Assembly: GCF_016920785.2 (NCBI RefSeq)
Contig: NW_024609839.1
Span: 26,850,749 to 26,914,748 of the forward strand
Direction of reading: 5' to 3'
Length of the DNA stretch: 64,000 bases
From: Ixodes scapularis
Lineage: Eukaryota > Arthropoda > Arachnida > Ixodida > Ixodidae
Below the pieces are notes generated by a model. The model did not search any database. It was not told the DNA's origin and saw only the letters and a list, made by a program, of their open reading frames with translations. How positions within the stretch are numbered: position 1 is the stretch's first letter; the number at the start of each line of letters is the position of its first letter. The position numbers were made by a program, and so were the translations under genes. Below, piece by piece: positions 44,381 through 55,272 of this stretch.

Positions 44381-45000
44381 CGCACACGTACATTCCCGAC
44401 TTCCTCCGTGTCGCGTCGTCCTCGTCGTCGTCGCTAATTCCCCGGATTTCAGAAGCCGAAACGCGCGAAGGGGCGGCGGCGGCGGTCGCTTGAAGACAGA
44501 CTCCGTGTCATCACACGATGGACCGCAACGGTCGCTAAGTGCCATTTCAGCCAATCCAGTACTCCGAACGTATCGCGTGATTACCCGTCCCTCGCGTCGC
44601 TGAAGCCCTGCCGAACACCACGTGACACTCACGCGACATTTCATTGGTTCGGATGACGAGTAGCGTCCCACGCGGTTCATCCTGAGACGGAGTTGTAGCG
44701 CGTGCGGTGGCCGCGGCAAGCAGAGGGTCCCCCGAGGCGCGAAAACGAATGTTGGGAATTGGATAACTTGTCGCGGAACATTTGTCACGACAGCGGGCCT
44801 CTTCCGAAATCCTCGACGACGACGTTTCGCGCTCCGTTGGGTAACCGATACGATAATTGCGGATGAAGAAGGAGAAAAAAAAAATGGACGGGGATACGAA
44901 GGAGGGGGTGAAAACCGAGCGTCGAAAGCCGATTCCGAGGCAAGATGTCGGAGACCGGAGAAACGGGCTCCGTATTTTTTAGAGAAACGTATATAATATC
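44381..45000. other. GC-rich segment without a supported gene
   Basis: GC- and CpG-rich with a 214-codon minus frame rich in Arg/Ser/Pro. CATTTCATTGGTTCGGATGA with CGAGTAGCGTCCC (44639-44671) matches the arm of the family at 4764-4787 and 10455-10488, so part of the frame is repeat DNA and not coding sequence. Confidence 0.4.
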
Positions 45001-45149
45001 GCAGAGTGACGTTCAAATGCGCATCTGGTCGAGTTCCTGACTGTTGTTTTCTTTTACGTTGGTTTTTAAGACATGAAATACTTTATACCGGAAGCCTCTA
45101 CTCCCAGAGATTTGTCCGTCCTTGCGCGGCCGTGCTTTCAGGGATTCCT

Positions 45150-45260
45150 CCGTAGCACGTGATGTCACGTCAAATGGCGTCAGCAAGTCAGTCACGCGAG
45201 ACTTTGTCAATGAGTAAGGCACGTCACGTGGCGGCGGGTCACGTGACGTCACGGTGGTAC
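45150..45260. repeat. CACGTGAC/TGACGTCA cluster
   Basis: GCACGTGATGTCACGTC, GGCACGTCACGTGGC and GTCACGTGACGTCACGG occur within 110 bases. Fourth cluster of this motif set. Confidence 0.6.
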
Positions 45261-45594
45261 TACGACTATATTCTCTCGAGGTGAAGAAAATCGGAACAAG
45301 TTCCTCCGGCAAAACTCTTCACTTTTTCATCTGAAGCAGAGCTACGCTGGAAGGGAAACAAGTGGACTCGCATCCTCACTGGTGTCCTCTCCTGCATCCG
45401 CTCGCCAAAGTAGAAATAGTGGAGGTTTCGTGAGACAAGCTGGTTGTGCTCTTCTTCACCTGCAGCAGAGTACAGACAACTTAACGCTACGTGAATCTGA
45501 CGTCGTCTAAACAAACTTAAACGATCCCTCCTTAATTACCACATTCTATGTATTATGTGACTTTACTCATAAAATCTTCTACTGTCGAAACCGG

Positions 45595-45672
45595 TTATAA
45601 CGAAGTCGGTTATAATGAAATAGCGGCTACAGCGAAGTGATTTCCGATTCCCGTTGGCTTCGTTACAACCGC
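45595..45672 (+). repeat. GTTATAACGAAG unit, single copy
   Basis: CGGTTATAACGAAGTCGGTT followed by ATAGCGGCTACAGCGAAG and GATTTCCGATTCCCGT repeats the unit seen twice at 9852-10008. Confidence 0.75.
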
Positions 45673-45750
45673 GGTCCCGGCTATCTGCACTTTTGGCGCT
45701 GCCTGATCGGCTCCGTCGGATCGGGATGTCGGTTACGGTCAGACTTTAAA

Positions 45751-45915
45751 GGGAGTTTTAGGGAACCGTGTTTGCACATCCGATTCAGTACGTCCGGTGG
45801 GCCTACGGTATGAACTGCGCATGTGCGAGTCATGTGCGGTAACACATGCGCATTTCGTACCAGAGGGCGTATCGTTCCGTATCGGATGTGCGGAAACGCT
45901 TCCCTAAAACTCCCT
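45751..45915. mobile_element. GGGAGTTTTAG MITE, copy B
   Basis: Left GGGAGTTTTAGGGAACCGTG and right CTTCCCTAAAACTCCC are inverted repeats. TAAA abuts each side (TAAA before, TAAA after), consistent with a short AT target duplication. GCACATCCGAT and ATCGGATGTGC extend the arms. The interior has AACTGCGCATGTGCGAG. Confidence 0.75.
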
Positions 45916-47125
45916 AAAGTTAAACGGAGTGTAGTACGGTAACTACAAGAATGTCGAAGTATCCGTGAATCTCGCTGTAAAAAAAAAAAAAACACTCCTT
46001 GCTACCCTCTCCTAATCACTTTTCATTTTCCTTTCGTTTGTTTGTACTTTTCGATTTCATCGACAATAATTTGATTGCAAAGCTGCGCATGTTTTGTTTT
46101 TTTAATGATAATACTCGAAAAATTAAGCTACGAGAAAAATACCCCACACTAAGAGAACTAAAGAGAGAGAGAGAGAGAGACAAGGAGCAAAAAGAAGTGC
46201 GGTTTCCGTCGATATTCTTTCTTCATTAGGGCGTGAAAAATGATTCAATTTGGGCGAGTAATCCCGTGTCGCCGAGAAATCGCTGAAGCTGCACGGCTTG
46301 AATTCCTGAGAGCCGAACTTTTTTTTTTTCGTCTTTCTTTCTTTCCACTTTTTACGAAGTTAATCCGATCTCGTCTCGCAAGCGCGTTACAACCGACCTG
46401 CGAAGATATGCCGTTCACGTCCGAGCCATTAGTACGGCACCGGCCAGAAAAGCCCCGTGTAATCGTTCTGGCAGAAAAATGAAAGCCCATAGCAATCCCA
46501 TTCCAAGATGAGTTCATGAATGTTATATACGCCAATTGAGCCGAACCTCGCTATAGTCGACATATGCGCGTCATTTGTTTATTATTTTTATATTTTAGGC
46601 CATCAATCGTGGGCAGACTTAATGGTTAGGAACTAACTTCGATTTTGAAACATTGTCAAAGTCACATATTAGTTCTAAACTTTTTGAAACGGTACTGAAA
46701 GAAGAAATGAACTTAGAACTGTGATAAATAGAGCAGAGGTGACATTCGCTCCAGACAAGGACATTGAATTGAAAGCGGAGAAATGATAATACTGGAATCT
46801 GAGTCATACGTAGAGGGCGATTTTCAGCTTTGAGTTCAAATGGGCTTGCTTCACTACGTTAATTACGACTACAGTCAACGACAATTTAAGAAACGCGGGG
46901 TTTGGTGAGTCCCGAGGATCTTATTAGATAGTTTCAGCACATTATTTCGGTGCACTAAAACTCTTTAATGCCAGATACACGATACCCGACACCCGATAAC
47001 GATACGATGCGTACGCAACGGCGTCGGTGGAGTGTGGGATATCGTTATCGGTGGTATCAGAACGATCCACTAAAACTCCATATTATCACAGTGCATTCAC
47101 TGGGATGGCCATATCGTCAAATAAA
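45916..47125. other. No gene seen
   Basis: A run of A (about 45980-45992), a GA microsatellite (46162-46181) and AT-rich DNA. TGAGCCGAACCTCG (46538-46551) may be a repeat edge. No coding signal. Confidence 0.45.
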
Positions 47126-47139
47126 ACTTGGAAGGGCAC

Positions 47140-47195
47140 TTAAGCTTCGCCTTCAAGGGTGGAAAGCGATAGCGTAATCGGGCCCCGTTCGTATC
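47140..47195 (+). repeat. Tick repeat module GATAGCG..TCGGGCCCCG
   Basis: AAGCTTCGCCTTCAAGG, GCGATAGCG and TCGGGCCCCGTTC in order. The inverted copy is at 31360-31415. Confidence 0.6.
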
Positions 47196-47229
47196 GCCTT
47201 CTCATTAACTTCTCATGCTCTTACTGCCA

Positions 47230-47400
47230 GTGAGCCGGAAGTACGACGAACGTGGCCTTGTCAGTAGCATGTCCGGCTCGCTGACGAAGGGTCGCGGCTC
47301 GAATCCCTTCTCAAATTTTTTCAATTTTTCTTTGAGTAAATTCGCGTTACATGTCATGATTTGTTTTTCATCATTTTCATTCCGCGCGTTGTAGGTTGTG
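47230..47400 (+). mobile_element. tRNA-derived SINE copy
   Basis: GTGGCCTTGTCAGTAGCATG and GGCTCGCTGACGAAGGGTCG are followed by a B-box-like CGGCTCGAATCCC (47296-47308) and TTTTTTCAATTTTTC, a layout recalled from tick SINEs. The A box is degenerate. Later sequence is AT-rich without a clear tail. Confidence 0.5.
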
Positions 47401-47502
47401 GGTTGTTTCGAATTCCCGTGACTGTGACGTATGACCCAATCGAATTTTCCCGTCACGCCACGGACATGGACAACCTACGGTAAAACTACAGGGATATGAC
47501 AC

Positions 47503-47548
47503 GCCCCCCCCCCCCTCCCCCCTTCCTTTTTTTTTTTTTTTTTTTTTC
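47503..47548 (+). repeat. C-rich then poly(T) tract
   Basis: CCCCCCCCCCC, CTCCCCCC and a T run of about 21 follow one another. Frames crossing it read poly-Lys or poly-Gly on the other strand. Confidence 0.8.
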
Positions 47549-47680
47549 TTAAGACGCCGCACGACAGAGTTATCAGCGAACACGAATCCCACATGTCCGA
47601 GACAAGCTTTGTTTTATACTTAGAGTCCCCTGCAATATAAAGGACCCATTCGCCTACTCAGATTTATGCGTTGGTGTGAA

Positions 47681-47704
47681 CCCCCCCCCCCCCCCCCCCC
47701 CCCC
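47681..47704 (+). repeat. Poly(C)24
   Basis: Second longest C homopolymer of the window, immediately 5' of AGACATGCCAGACATATATA. Confidence 0.85.
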
Positions 47705-47869
47705 AGACATGCCAGACATATATATTTTTGAGGGAGGGAAAGAGCCACGGTTAATTTATTATTTCGTACTAGAGATGGGGGTCATTGTCAAAACGAATTC
47801 GGAAGATCCACCTTAAAATGCATTCTCCAGTGGGTCTTTCATATTGCAGGGGGTGTACGTGTGCTTCCA

Positions 47870-48090
47870 ACGGCGGACGAGTGTGCCAGCGCAACACAGC
47901 TTGAAGCGCGAGGAGCAGAAGTTCGCGCTGCAGAACCCAGGGATCCCGGGTTTCAATCCCCACCCCTTCCCGCTTCAGTCTGGACGAGCACCGTACAGCG
48001 GCGTGAGGTCGTGTATCACTATACCGCGTGATGCGCGTTAAAGACCCCAGGCTCGCGCGGTTTGTACTGCACTGGCTAAATTACTCGTCT
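47870..48090 (+). mobile_element. Ruka-like SINE
   Basis: The head contains a B-box-like GGGTTTCAATCCC (47949-47961). The body has GTCGTGTATCAC, GTGATGCGCGTTAAAGACCC and CAGG, then TGCACTGGCTAAATTACTCG-like DNA. The GTTAAAGACCCCAGG block corresponds to the conserved GCACGTTAAAGAACCCCAGG of tick Ruka-type SINEs. The body aligns with 52905-53112 and 8703-8792. Confidence 0.65.
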
Positions 48091-48125
48091 ACAGCTCAGA
48101 GACCTGTCCCTCGTAGAAGACAAAC

Positions 48126-48314
48126 TAATACCCGTGCCACACGGGCAACTCGAATACCATCTACAACGAATGACATTTGAGCGGACGGCCAATCAGCGCG
48201 CGACACTCCGGGAGCGCATTTCACGCGCGACAGATTGCGAGCTGATTCGCCGATCACACAAATATGTCATTCGTTGTAAATGGAATTCGAGTTGCCCGTG
48301 TGGCACGGGTATTA
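48126..48314. mobile_element. TAATACCCGTGCCACACGGG MITE (189 bp)
   Basis: TAATACCCGTGCCACACGGG with CAACTCGAAT and ACAACGAATGACAT on the left is nearly perfectly inverted on the right, giving arms of about 50 bp. Few mismatches suggest a recent insertion relative to other elements here. Non-coding, ends in TA. Confidence 0.8.
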
Positions 48315-49739
48315 CTTCAAGGCTGTATAAGCATACACGACATATAATCATTTATTAACACCTGTGTAGAGAGTTCTTGTATGACCAGTGTTAGGACAAT
48401 CATACAAGGAAGAAACACGCGTAAGACAGTGTCTGCGGACAGTATTTCGTGCGATCTATAAGCACCGTGACCGCAGGTTTATGCTTTAAATACCTATAAG
48501 CCAAAGACAAAATACAGAACTTCCAAAGATCATAACAATAACAAAAAAAAAACAAAAAAAAAAAAAACAAAGACGTTCGACAGTCGCTTCCGATTTCGTA
48601 ATCGCACGGAGACTTTTCCCTCTTAAACGCACCTTTATAGCGACGCGGTTTCGGCTCCGATTTCATTCTCCTTCAAATACCTACACAGAGAAATAAACGA
48701 AGAAATCGGATTCTGACAACAGAGGAACAAACAGGGCCGGTGACCAGATATTAGCATAACAACGCGCAATCCCTGATCTCTGTAAACACGCCGCACCTTT
48801 TTAGGAGGGGAACAAAAAGAAAAGAAAAAAAGCGTCTCGGAGCGACAGACGGCGGCGGCGGTCTGCTTTTCAATGACGTGCGCGAGCCTTAATGTTTGTT
48901 TAATGTCCCCGAGTAGCTTTTCTTCGGGAGCACAAAAATCGCGGGTCCGCAATAACATTCGACACGTCGCGCGGCACTACAATGGGACTGGGCGCAGTGA
49001 CAGAAAAACGCCTCCGACTCCCTACTCCCGATTTGTAGTTCTTGTTTTTTTATTTCGAACCGCCAGCGTTTTCGAATAAATACCGCGCTTAATACCCGAA
49101 CGCTAAAAAAAGGAAGCGTTTAGCCCTGCGCAAAAATAATTCAAACAAAAAAAAAAAACACCGCACGTAGACTTCCGTTTACGTTATCATATAATAAAAA
49201 AAAAAAAAAAGAAACAGTGAGAAAATTTGCACAAAACCTGCCAACGAGCCCGGCCCCCTCCCACAATAAAAAGCCACAAAAACATGAAAACGTAAGTTGT
49301 GATTTTTATGTTTGATGCCCGGGCAGGTTTTTTTCTTCTCCACTTTCATTTTTGGTACCATTTTTTCAGCGTTCTTTTATGTTTTTCGTAGTAAAGGGAA
49401 ATTTACACTCCCTTTTTGGAGCCTCTTTTGTGGGAAAAGGTAAGGAAATGGAAAATAGTAAACCTAAGCAATCGGCACGAAAAAACTCTCTACCAGGAGG
49501 CAGTCTAGAGCGAGCACAACGCAAGCTTACTTTCCTGCACTGCCGAATAAAAGAAAAAACATATGCCTGCAAATATTGGCTATGATAGCCCGGAACAGCT
49601 AGCCTACGCAGAGCTGGCGTGGGAAGGACGATCCGCAGGCCTGGACACGGACTCCGACTGCGAGTTCTGAACGACGGGCGACAACCAGGGTTGGCGGGCC
49701 CGGACTGCCGGCTCTCAACGACGGGCAACCGGGAAGTAC
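48315..49739. other. No gene seen
   Basis: A and T runs (48540-48570, 49145-49158, 49195-49211) and AT-rich DNA. Frames lack domains. The DNA from 49575 to 49740 is GC-richer but holds no recognised repeat. Confidence 0.45.
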
Positions 49740-49747
49740 ACTAAACC

Positions 49748-50546
49748 CAGACATTTACGTAACGCGTTACAAGTAACGGGTTACTTCTACCTAGTTGCTA
49801 TTTTTGGTAACGAGTAACGCTTTTAGTTACTTTTTATGAAAGAAACGAGTAACGGTATCTCGTTACTTTACAGGAGTATCGTGTACAACACCGCTTAAAC
49901 GGCCTTGTTTTTATTCGCACCTGAGTATGCGTCTATTGCGAGAACGGTAGGTGGGTAACCCGAAAAACAACTAAACAGTATGACAGTACAGCAACGTGTA
50001 TGGCTGAACACGTCAGTCGGACAGTTCGACAGACGTGTCCAGCGATAAACGTTGCTGTACTCAACTCCACAGCTGGGAATGTCCTCCACCCAGCGAACAC
50101 AATAAGGTTCGTTGGTTGAACCTTCCAGAACCGGGTACGGACCGAATGTAAACCCGGAGGTTGCGAACTAGGGAAGGCGCAGAACCCATTACCCGCTGTC
50201 CTCCATGAAGGCGCAGTATAAGATTCACCAGCTCTTGCTCAAGCACAACACTGCCGCTCCTTCGAGCGCGTCGGTAGAACGACTCTTCAGCGTCGCCAGG
50301 GATGTAATAGCAAGAAAGCGGGGAAACATAACTGGTAAAAACTTCGAGATGCAGCTACTGCTTAAGTGCAACGACTACTAAGAAGAAAACACTAATCCGC
50401 GAATCAAAAACGGTTTTGTATTCACTCGTCAAGGTAACGTAAAAAGTAACTCGTTACTTTTGAGGTAACTCACGCGTTCCTTTTGAGAATCGGTAACGAG
50501 TAACGGTTTTTAGTTACTTTTTTTTGGGGTAACGTGTACATATCTG
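49748..50546 (+). mobile_element. hAT transposon relic (799 bp)
   Basis: The left end CAGACATTTACGTAACG and the right end, reversed, CAGATATGTACACGTTAC are imperfect terminal inverted repeats. The flanking 8-mers ACTAAACC (49740-49747) and AGTAAACC (50547-50554) agree at 7 of 8 positions, the target-duplication length of hAT elements. Both subterminal zones carry repeated GTAACGAGTAACG / AGTTACTTTTT motifs. Inside is the C-terminal part of a hAT transposase. The rest of the coding region has been deleted. Confidence 0.88.
50205..50381 (+). pseudogene. hAT transposase C-terminal dimerisation domain
   Basis: A plus frame of 58 codons plus stop ends TAA at 50379-50381. It reads HNTAAPSSASVERLFSVARD (about residues 15-34) and then ITGKNFEMQLLLKCN, the classic hATC motif by which hAT transposases dimerise. 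The domain is intact and terminates naturally. A full hAT transposase is roughly 600 residues or more; the BED finger and RNase H-like catalytic core are absent, and a stop lies in frame about 35 bases upstream of the first Met. A transposase fragment in an internally deleted element, not a gene. Confidence 0.88.
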
Positions 50547-50554
50547 AGTAAACC

Positions 50555-51330
50555 CATTCGCTGTCTTGTCGTCGTGTTCTGTCACTCGCTGGGAGACGAG
50601 TGAAGCACATGCCGATCGGGCCGTGATTACTGTAGGGCGACCCAAAACTAAAAAAAGTTTCAGCACTAACCATATTTTTTATTTAAAAGTTATAAATAAT
50701 TTTCTGAAATTATCAGTGGAGAAATGACGGCCGAAGAGCTCTCTCATACACGGAGCTGTATTTCCCCAGTTACCAAAACCGGGCGAAAATGGACCCCATT
50801 TTCCCATTGATTCTTTTAATAAAATCACAGAAATTTTAAACAGGGTCTTGGTTAGGTCTGAAAATGTGGCATTTGGTTCGAACGGCTAAAGCTACATTTG
50901 AGAAGAAAATGAGCATTGTGCGACCCGTAATTTATTTTTGCAAGAAAAAAAAGAAAAAAAAAAGAAAAACCGTGTAAATTTGTTTGGGGACACGCTCTAC
51001 ATTCATGTTGTTTTGTTAGTACGGACCCCGTTAAAATTGACACTCCGCTGTATAGACAACACTTACCGGGGTACGAACTGGGTAAGTACGTGCATTTTTT
51101 GTCTCGTTCATATGGACAATTCTCACATTATGTACGCATTTGGGAGAGGACGGAGGTGTCCATATTAACGAGGCATCGCAGTAGTAGGTTTCACAACACG
51201 GTGTTAGAAAATTAAAGGGGAAATGCATAATCAATACCGACGAAGTTAATGAATTTCGACGTTCGTCGAAGGGAGTTCAGTGGCCACGTGTGTTAACCAT
51301 ACCTCGGCAAACCTCACTCATGAGGGCCCT
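50555..51330. other. No gene seen
   Basis: AT-rich DNA. An A-rich run with scattered G lies at 50941-50968. No recognised repeat or coding signal. Confidence 0.5.
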
Positions 51331-51843
51331 CACTCACCCTCACTCACCCTCATCTTCACAGGTGAGGTGAGGGTGAGTGAGTTTCTGAACCAGGAAAATT
51401 CATGAGTGTGAGGGTGAGTGAGGGTGAGTGAGGGTGAGTGAGGGCCCTGAGGGCTGTGAAGGCGGTGAGGGCCGTGAGGGCCGTGAGGGCCGTGAGGGCG
51501 GTGAGGGCCGTGAGGGCGGTGAGGGCGGTGAGGGCCGTGAGGGCTGTGAGGGCCGTGAGGGCCGTGAGGGCGGTGAGGGCGGTGAGGGCCATGAGGGACG
51601 TGAGGGCGTGAGGGACGTGAGGGCGGTGAGGGCCGTGAGGGCGGTGAGGGCGGTGAGGGCCGTGAGGGCCGTGAGGGCCGTGAGGGCGGTGAGGGCGGAG
51701 AGGGCTGTGAGGGCGGTGAGGGCCGTGAGGGCGGTGAGGGCCGTGAGGGCCGTGAGGGCCATGAGTGCGTGAGGGCGGTGAGTGCGTGAGGGCGGTGAGT
51801 GCGTGAGGGCGGTGAGTGCGTGAGGGCGGTGAGTGCGTGAGGC
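51331..51843 (+). repeat. GTGAGGGC[C/G] 9-bp minisatellite, array 1
   Basis: Preceded by looser TGAGGGTGAGTGAG repeats (51331-51440), the core from about 51444 to 51775 is a head-to-tail array of a 9-bp unit GTGAGGGCC or GTGAGGGCG, some 35-40 copies. A variant TGAGTGCGTGAGGGCGG follows to 51843. Because the period is a multiple of 3, several frames stay open on both strands (Val-Arg-Ala, Gly-Arg-Glu, Arg-Pro-His, Ala-Leu-Thr repeats). These are not considered genes. G-rich plus strand, C-rich minus strand. Confidence 0.9.
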
Positions 51844-52303
51844 GCCCTTCAGATCGAGCACCTTTCTCAGCAATTTCGGTGTTAATGGCGGGTTGTTCTT
51901 TAGCTTTCCCTAGATCGACACGAATTGCTGAGATCGGGTCCGGCTCGAAATAAGCAAGCAACTCGGAGCAATTCGAATACGTTTGAAGCGGCTGCATCCA
52001 ATCAGGGACGCAAAATTTTCACGTGATACCTCGTGCCGGTGATGATGACACCCACAGACTTCGTTCTGGTTTGAAATCGATCGTTTTTTGGAAATAAACT
52101 GTTTCAGAAAGGTGCATTAGTATTCTTAACGAGATTTAAATGCATAAAAACACGTTTATAACGCGTAATTTTGTCGAAATAGTGCAAGAAAAATAAAATT
52201 TTATGATGACGATGGCAAATTGCAGCAATTGGTTGCTGCGTGTGATTGCGGGCGGCCCGTGTTGTTGGTGTTGCGACGTAAAGTTTCTGGGCGAAATCGC
52301 CCC
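51844..52303. other. Unique spacer between minisatellite arrays
   Basis: About 460 bp of ordinary AT-richer DNA. No gene or repeat recognised. Confidence 0.5.
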
Positions 52304-52905
52304 ATGAGGGCGGTGAGGGCCGTGAGGGCTGTGAGGGCGGTGAGGGCCGTGAGGGCCGTGAGGGCCATGAGGGCCGTGAGGGACGTGAGGGACGTGAGGG
52401 CGGTGAGGGCGGTGAGTGGCGTGAGGGCGGTGAGTGGCGTGAGGGCCGTGAGGGCCGTGAGGGCGGTGAGGGCGGTGAGTGGCGTGAGGGCTATGAGTGC
52501 GTGAGGGCCGTGAGGGTGGTGAGGGCCGTGAGGGCGGTGAGTGGCGTGAGGGCTATGAGTGCGTGAGGGCCGTGAGGGTGGTGAGGGCCGTGAGGGCGGT
52601 GAGTGGCGTGAGGGCTATGAGTGCTTGAAGGCCGTGAGGGCGGTGAGTGGCGTGAGGGCGGTGAGTGGCGTGAGGGCCATGAGTGAGTGAGGGGCGTGAG
52701 GGCCGTGAGGGCGGTGAGGGCCGTGAGGGCGGTGAGTGCGTGAGGGCCGTGAGGTTCAGTGAGGGTGAGTGAAGGGCTGAAGGTGAGTGTGACTGTGAGG
52801 GTGAGGATGAGTGAGGTGCTGAAGGTGAGTGTAGCTGTGAGGGTGAGGGTGAGTGAGGGGCTTAGGTGAGTGTGGCTGTGAGGGTGAGGGTGAGTGAAAG
52901 CGACC
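52304..52905 (+). repeat. GTGAGGGC[C/G] minisatellite, array 2, with 62-bp higher-order unit
   Basis: Same 9-bp unit as array 1. Between about 52476 and 52640 a higher-order repeat is visible: the word GTGAGGGCTATGAGTGC recurs with a spacing of 62 bp (CTATGAG at 52491, 52553, 52615). The 3' part relaxes to GTGAGGGTGAGTG-type repeats and runs straight into a SINE. Confidence 0.9.
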
Positions 52906-53112
52906 TAAACTGCCGACCTCTGGTGTTAACGCAGCGCAGCCCGGAGCACGTGGAGATAAAGCTCCCGCTCCAGCCCGTAGAGAGACTCTGTGTTCAATCT
53001 CCGCGCGTTTGGATCTGGATCTGTGCGGCGTGCGGTCGTGTAATCACCACAGCGTGGTACACGTTAAATACCCCGGGCTAGCGGAGGTACTACACTGGCT
53101 GAATTCCCCAAC
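52905..53112 (+). mobile_element. Ruka-like SINE next to the minisatellite
   Basis: A tRNA-like head with GTTAACGCAGCGCAGCCC, GAGATAAAGCTCCCGCTCCA and a degraded B box GTGTTCAATCTCC is followed by GGTCGTGTAATCACC, CACGTTAAATACCCCGGG and ACACTGGCTGAATTCCCC. The body aligns with 47870-48090 and 8703-8792. It lacks an obvious A tail. Confidence 0.65.
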
Positions 53113-55113
53113 TGCGGTGAAGAAGCCAGGCGCCCATTGGGACTAAACGACGAATTTGGAGCTGTCTAAACATGCATAGAACGTAATCGCAGAGTTTTGT
53201 CGAAAATAAATGGCCAGAACACTAGAGAAAGATGCATATCATCTTCCCTCAAAGCTGCCGTGGGCATTTGAAGATTACACAATGCAAAGAAGGAACAAAT
53301 TCTTAAAGTAAAAATACGGGTGTACACATTATATACAGTAACACCTGCAAAAAGCATATATATATCTGTATCAGAAATATTTGAAAATAAATATTCCACA
53401 CACGCGTCGGACGTGTCTTCCCCAAAACGCATTTATGTCTTGGATCTGCCCACCGCCTCCGGTTTCCCATGTCTCACTTTGAAACCATTGTCAGGATGAC
53501 ATTTCCGATCTTTATGCACTTTTTTTAGGAGGTTGGTGGGAAAGGCGGCGGGGGGAAGGGGGGGGGGGGCGCTTGAAAACACAAAAAAAGAAATATGGCT
53601 GGCATAACCAAACAGACGGCATAACCTCTCCCTGAACCCTCCCGAAACTGAAATAAGCGCACCTAGGAAAAGAGGGAATATATTTTAACGTCGAGATTTC
53701 AGTGACGGTGCCGAAAACCACCGGGGTAGAAAAAAAAAAAGAAGAGAAATGGATGACAAAAAGAGAAGGCATTTGGGGCGGTACGTTGTGTTGTTATAAA
53801 GCGCTTAAGGGCCAGTTTCTGAATCGGAGGGAGGATGAGAGAGGGGGAAGGGAGGCCATGCTTCAACGAGCAGAAAAGAAGAAGACAGTTGAACGGAGGA
53901 GCAGGGTGCGAGATCGGGGATCCCCCAACCCACCGATGTATTTTTTCGGCAAAACGCCAGGATTTTTCAATGCCGAGTCCAGACCCTGCGCGGAGAAGCA
54001 TTTATACGACTTAACGTTTTGGAGTGAGAGCATTTACGCCGTGACGTGTTGCGTTCTCTGCTACGACTTCGTGAGATTTTGTGTGTTTTTGCGGGTTTAT
54101 ATTTGATGGTTTTTATTCCTTTATTTTTATTTTTTGGGGGCCCAAAGCTAGAAGGAAGTACTCCTAGAGGCCTGTGGCCTGTCTGTATGCATGTGTGTGT
54201 TTGTGCATTCTCGAAGAAAAGAGGTGGCACCGGAATTAGGGACTTAAGAGCCTACAAATCGTGTAAGCTCATTGTTCGCTTACCCATTGAAAAATTCTAT
54301 AAAGAACTGCCGTACGCCAGATGCATCACACCCCCCCCCCCCCCGCCCTTTTTTTCCTCCTCTGTTTAGCTTATTTGTTGCCGTCAAGGGATTATGAACG
54401 CACAGGTAAATACTATAGGCTACAAGGTTGATTTCTTTCATTATTTGCTGCCGCGTTCACACTTTTATCTAAAGGGTTGTTTGAAGTTCAATGTAATTAA
54501 CGCCAATGATGTTCTACGGGTTCTTTTTTAACTTCACTTCCTTAAATACCCACGTGAAAAACAAGACTGTCGTTGGTAAACGTTACGCAGTTTTGCTCGC
54601 TATTAGCTTGACTCTGCTCGCTCCTCTATTATTTTCTCCGACAACGTCATATTTTCCTCGATTGTCCATGGACCACGAACGGTGCGGAGCGACGGTAGGC
54701 CACTTTCTATAGGTAGTATTTTGTTTCATAAGACCCAGAGAAGAGCTAAACACAAAGGAACCCTCCTACACGAAAATAGGGTGATCTGCCTGTTGCAGTC
54801 TTCTGAAATGACTGCCAGGTGGCAACGTGGAAGACATCATCAATGGGACAATGCTCTAGAATATATCACGTTACTTTCCAGTCAAATCATTATGGTTGTA
54901 GCCCCTGGTCTTTCGCGGTGTCCCACTGCGTGACACCGGGAAAATAGTCCGTTTGAGTAGGCCGTCTTTCTGTGGGAATTTGTGGGCTGACCTTCTACCG
55001 GGGACCTCATAGTTTCAGACTATAATTTCGCGCTAGTGTATCAGGCCACGAAGTTGAGAGAGCGTGGACGTTCGCTGACGTTGATATTGACTACAATGAG
55101 CTGTGTAACAGCT
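53113..55113. other. No gene seen
   Basis: A G-rich tract (53548-53570), an A run (53729-53739) and C run (54331-54344). The 134-codon plus frame at 53702-54106 and others have no recognisable domain. Confidence 0.45.
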
Positions 55114-55118
55114 TAATA

Positions 55119-55267
55119 GAGAGTTTTAGGGAACCGTTTTTGCACGTCTCATACGGTACGGTGAGCCCTACGATACGAACTGCACGTGCGCTGCCATGCG
55201 CTCCTACACGTACCGGAGGGCCCGTCGTACCGCATCGGATGTGCAAACACGGTTCCCCCAAACTCTC
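55119..55267. mobile_element. GGGAGTTTTAG MITE, copy C
   Basis: Left GAGAGTTTTAGGGAACCGTT and right GGTTCCCCCAAACTCTC are inverted repeats, and TAATA directly flanks both sides (55114-55118 and 55268-55272), giving a candidate target duplication. GCATCGGATGTGCAAACACG parallels copy B. 149 bp. Confidence 0.75.
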
Positions 55268-55272
55268 TAATA

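Noticed and set aside
44372..45016. 214-codon minus-strand frame
   Set aside because: GC-rich composition explains its length, and part of it overlaps an interspersed repeat arm (44639-44671).
51356..52504. Repetitive proteins (Val-Arg-Ala, Arg-Pro-His, Gly-Arg-Glu repeats)
   Set aside because: They exist because the minisatellite period is 9 bp, keeping several frames open at once on both strands.
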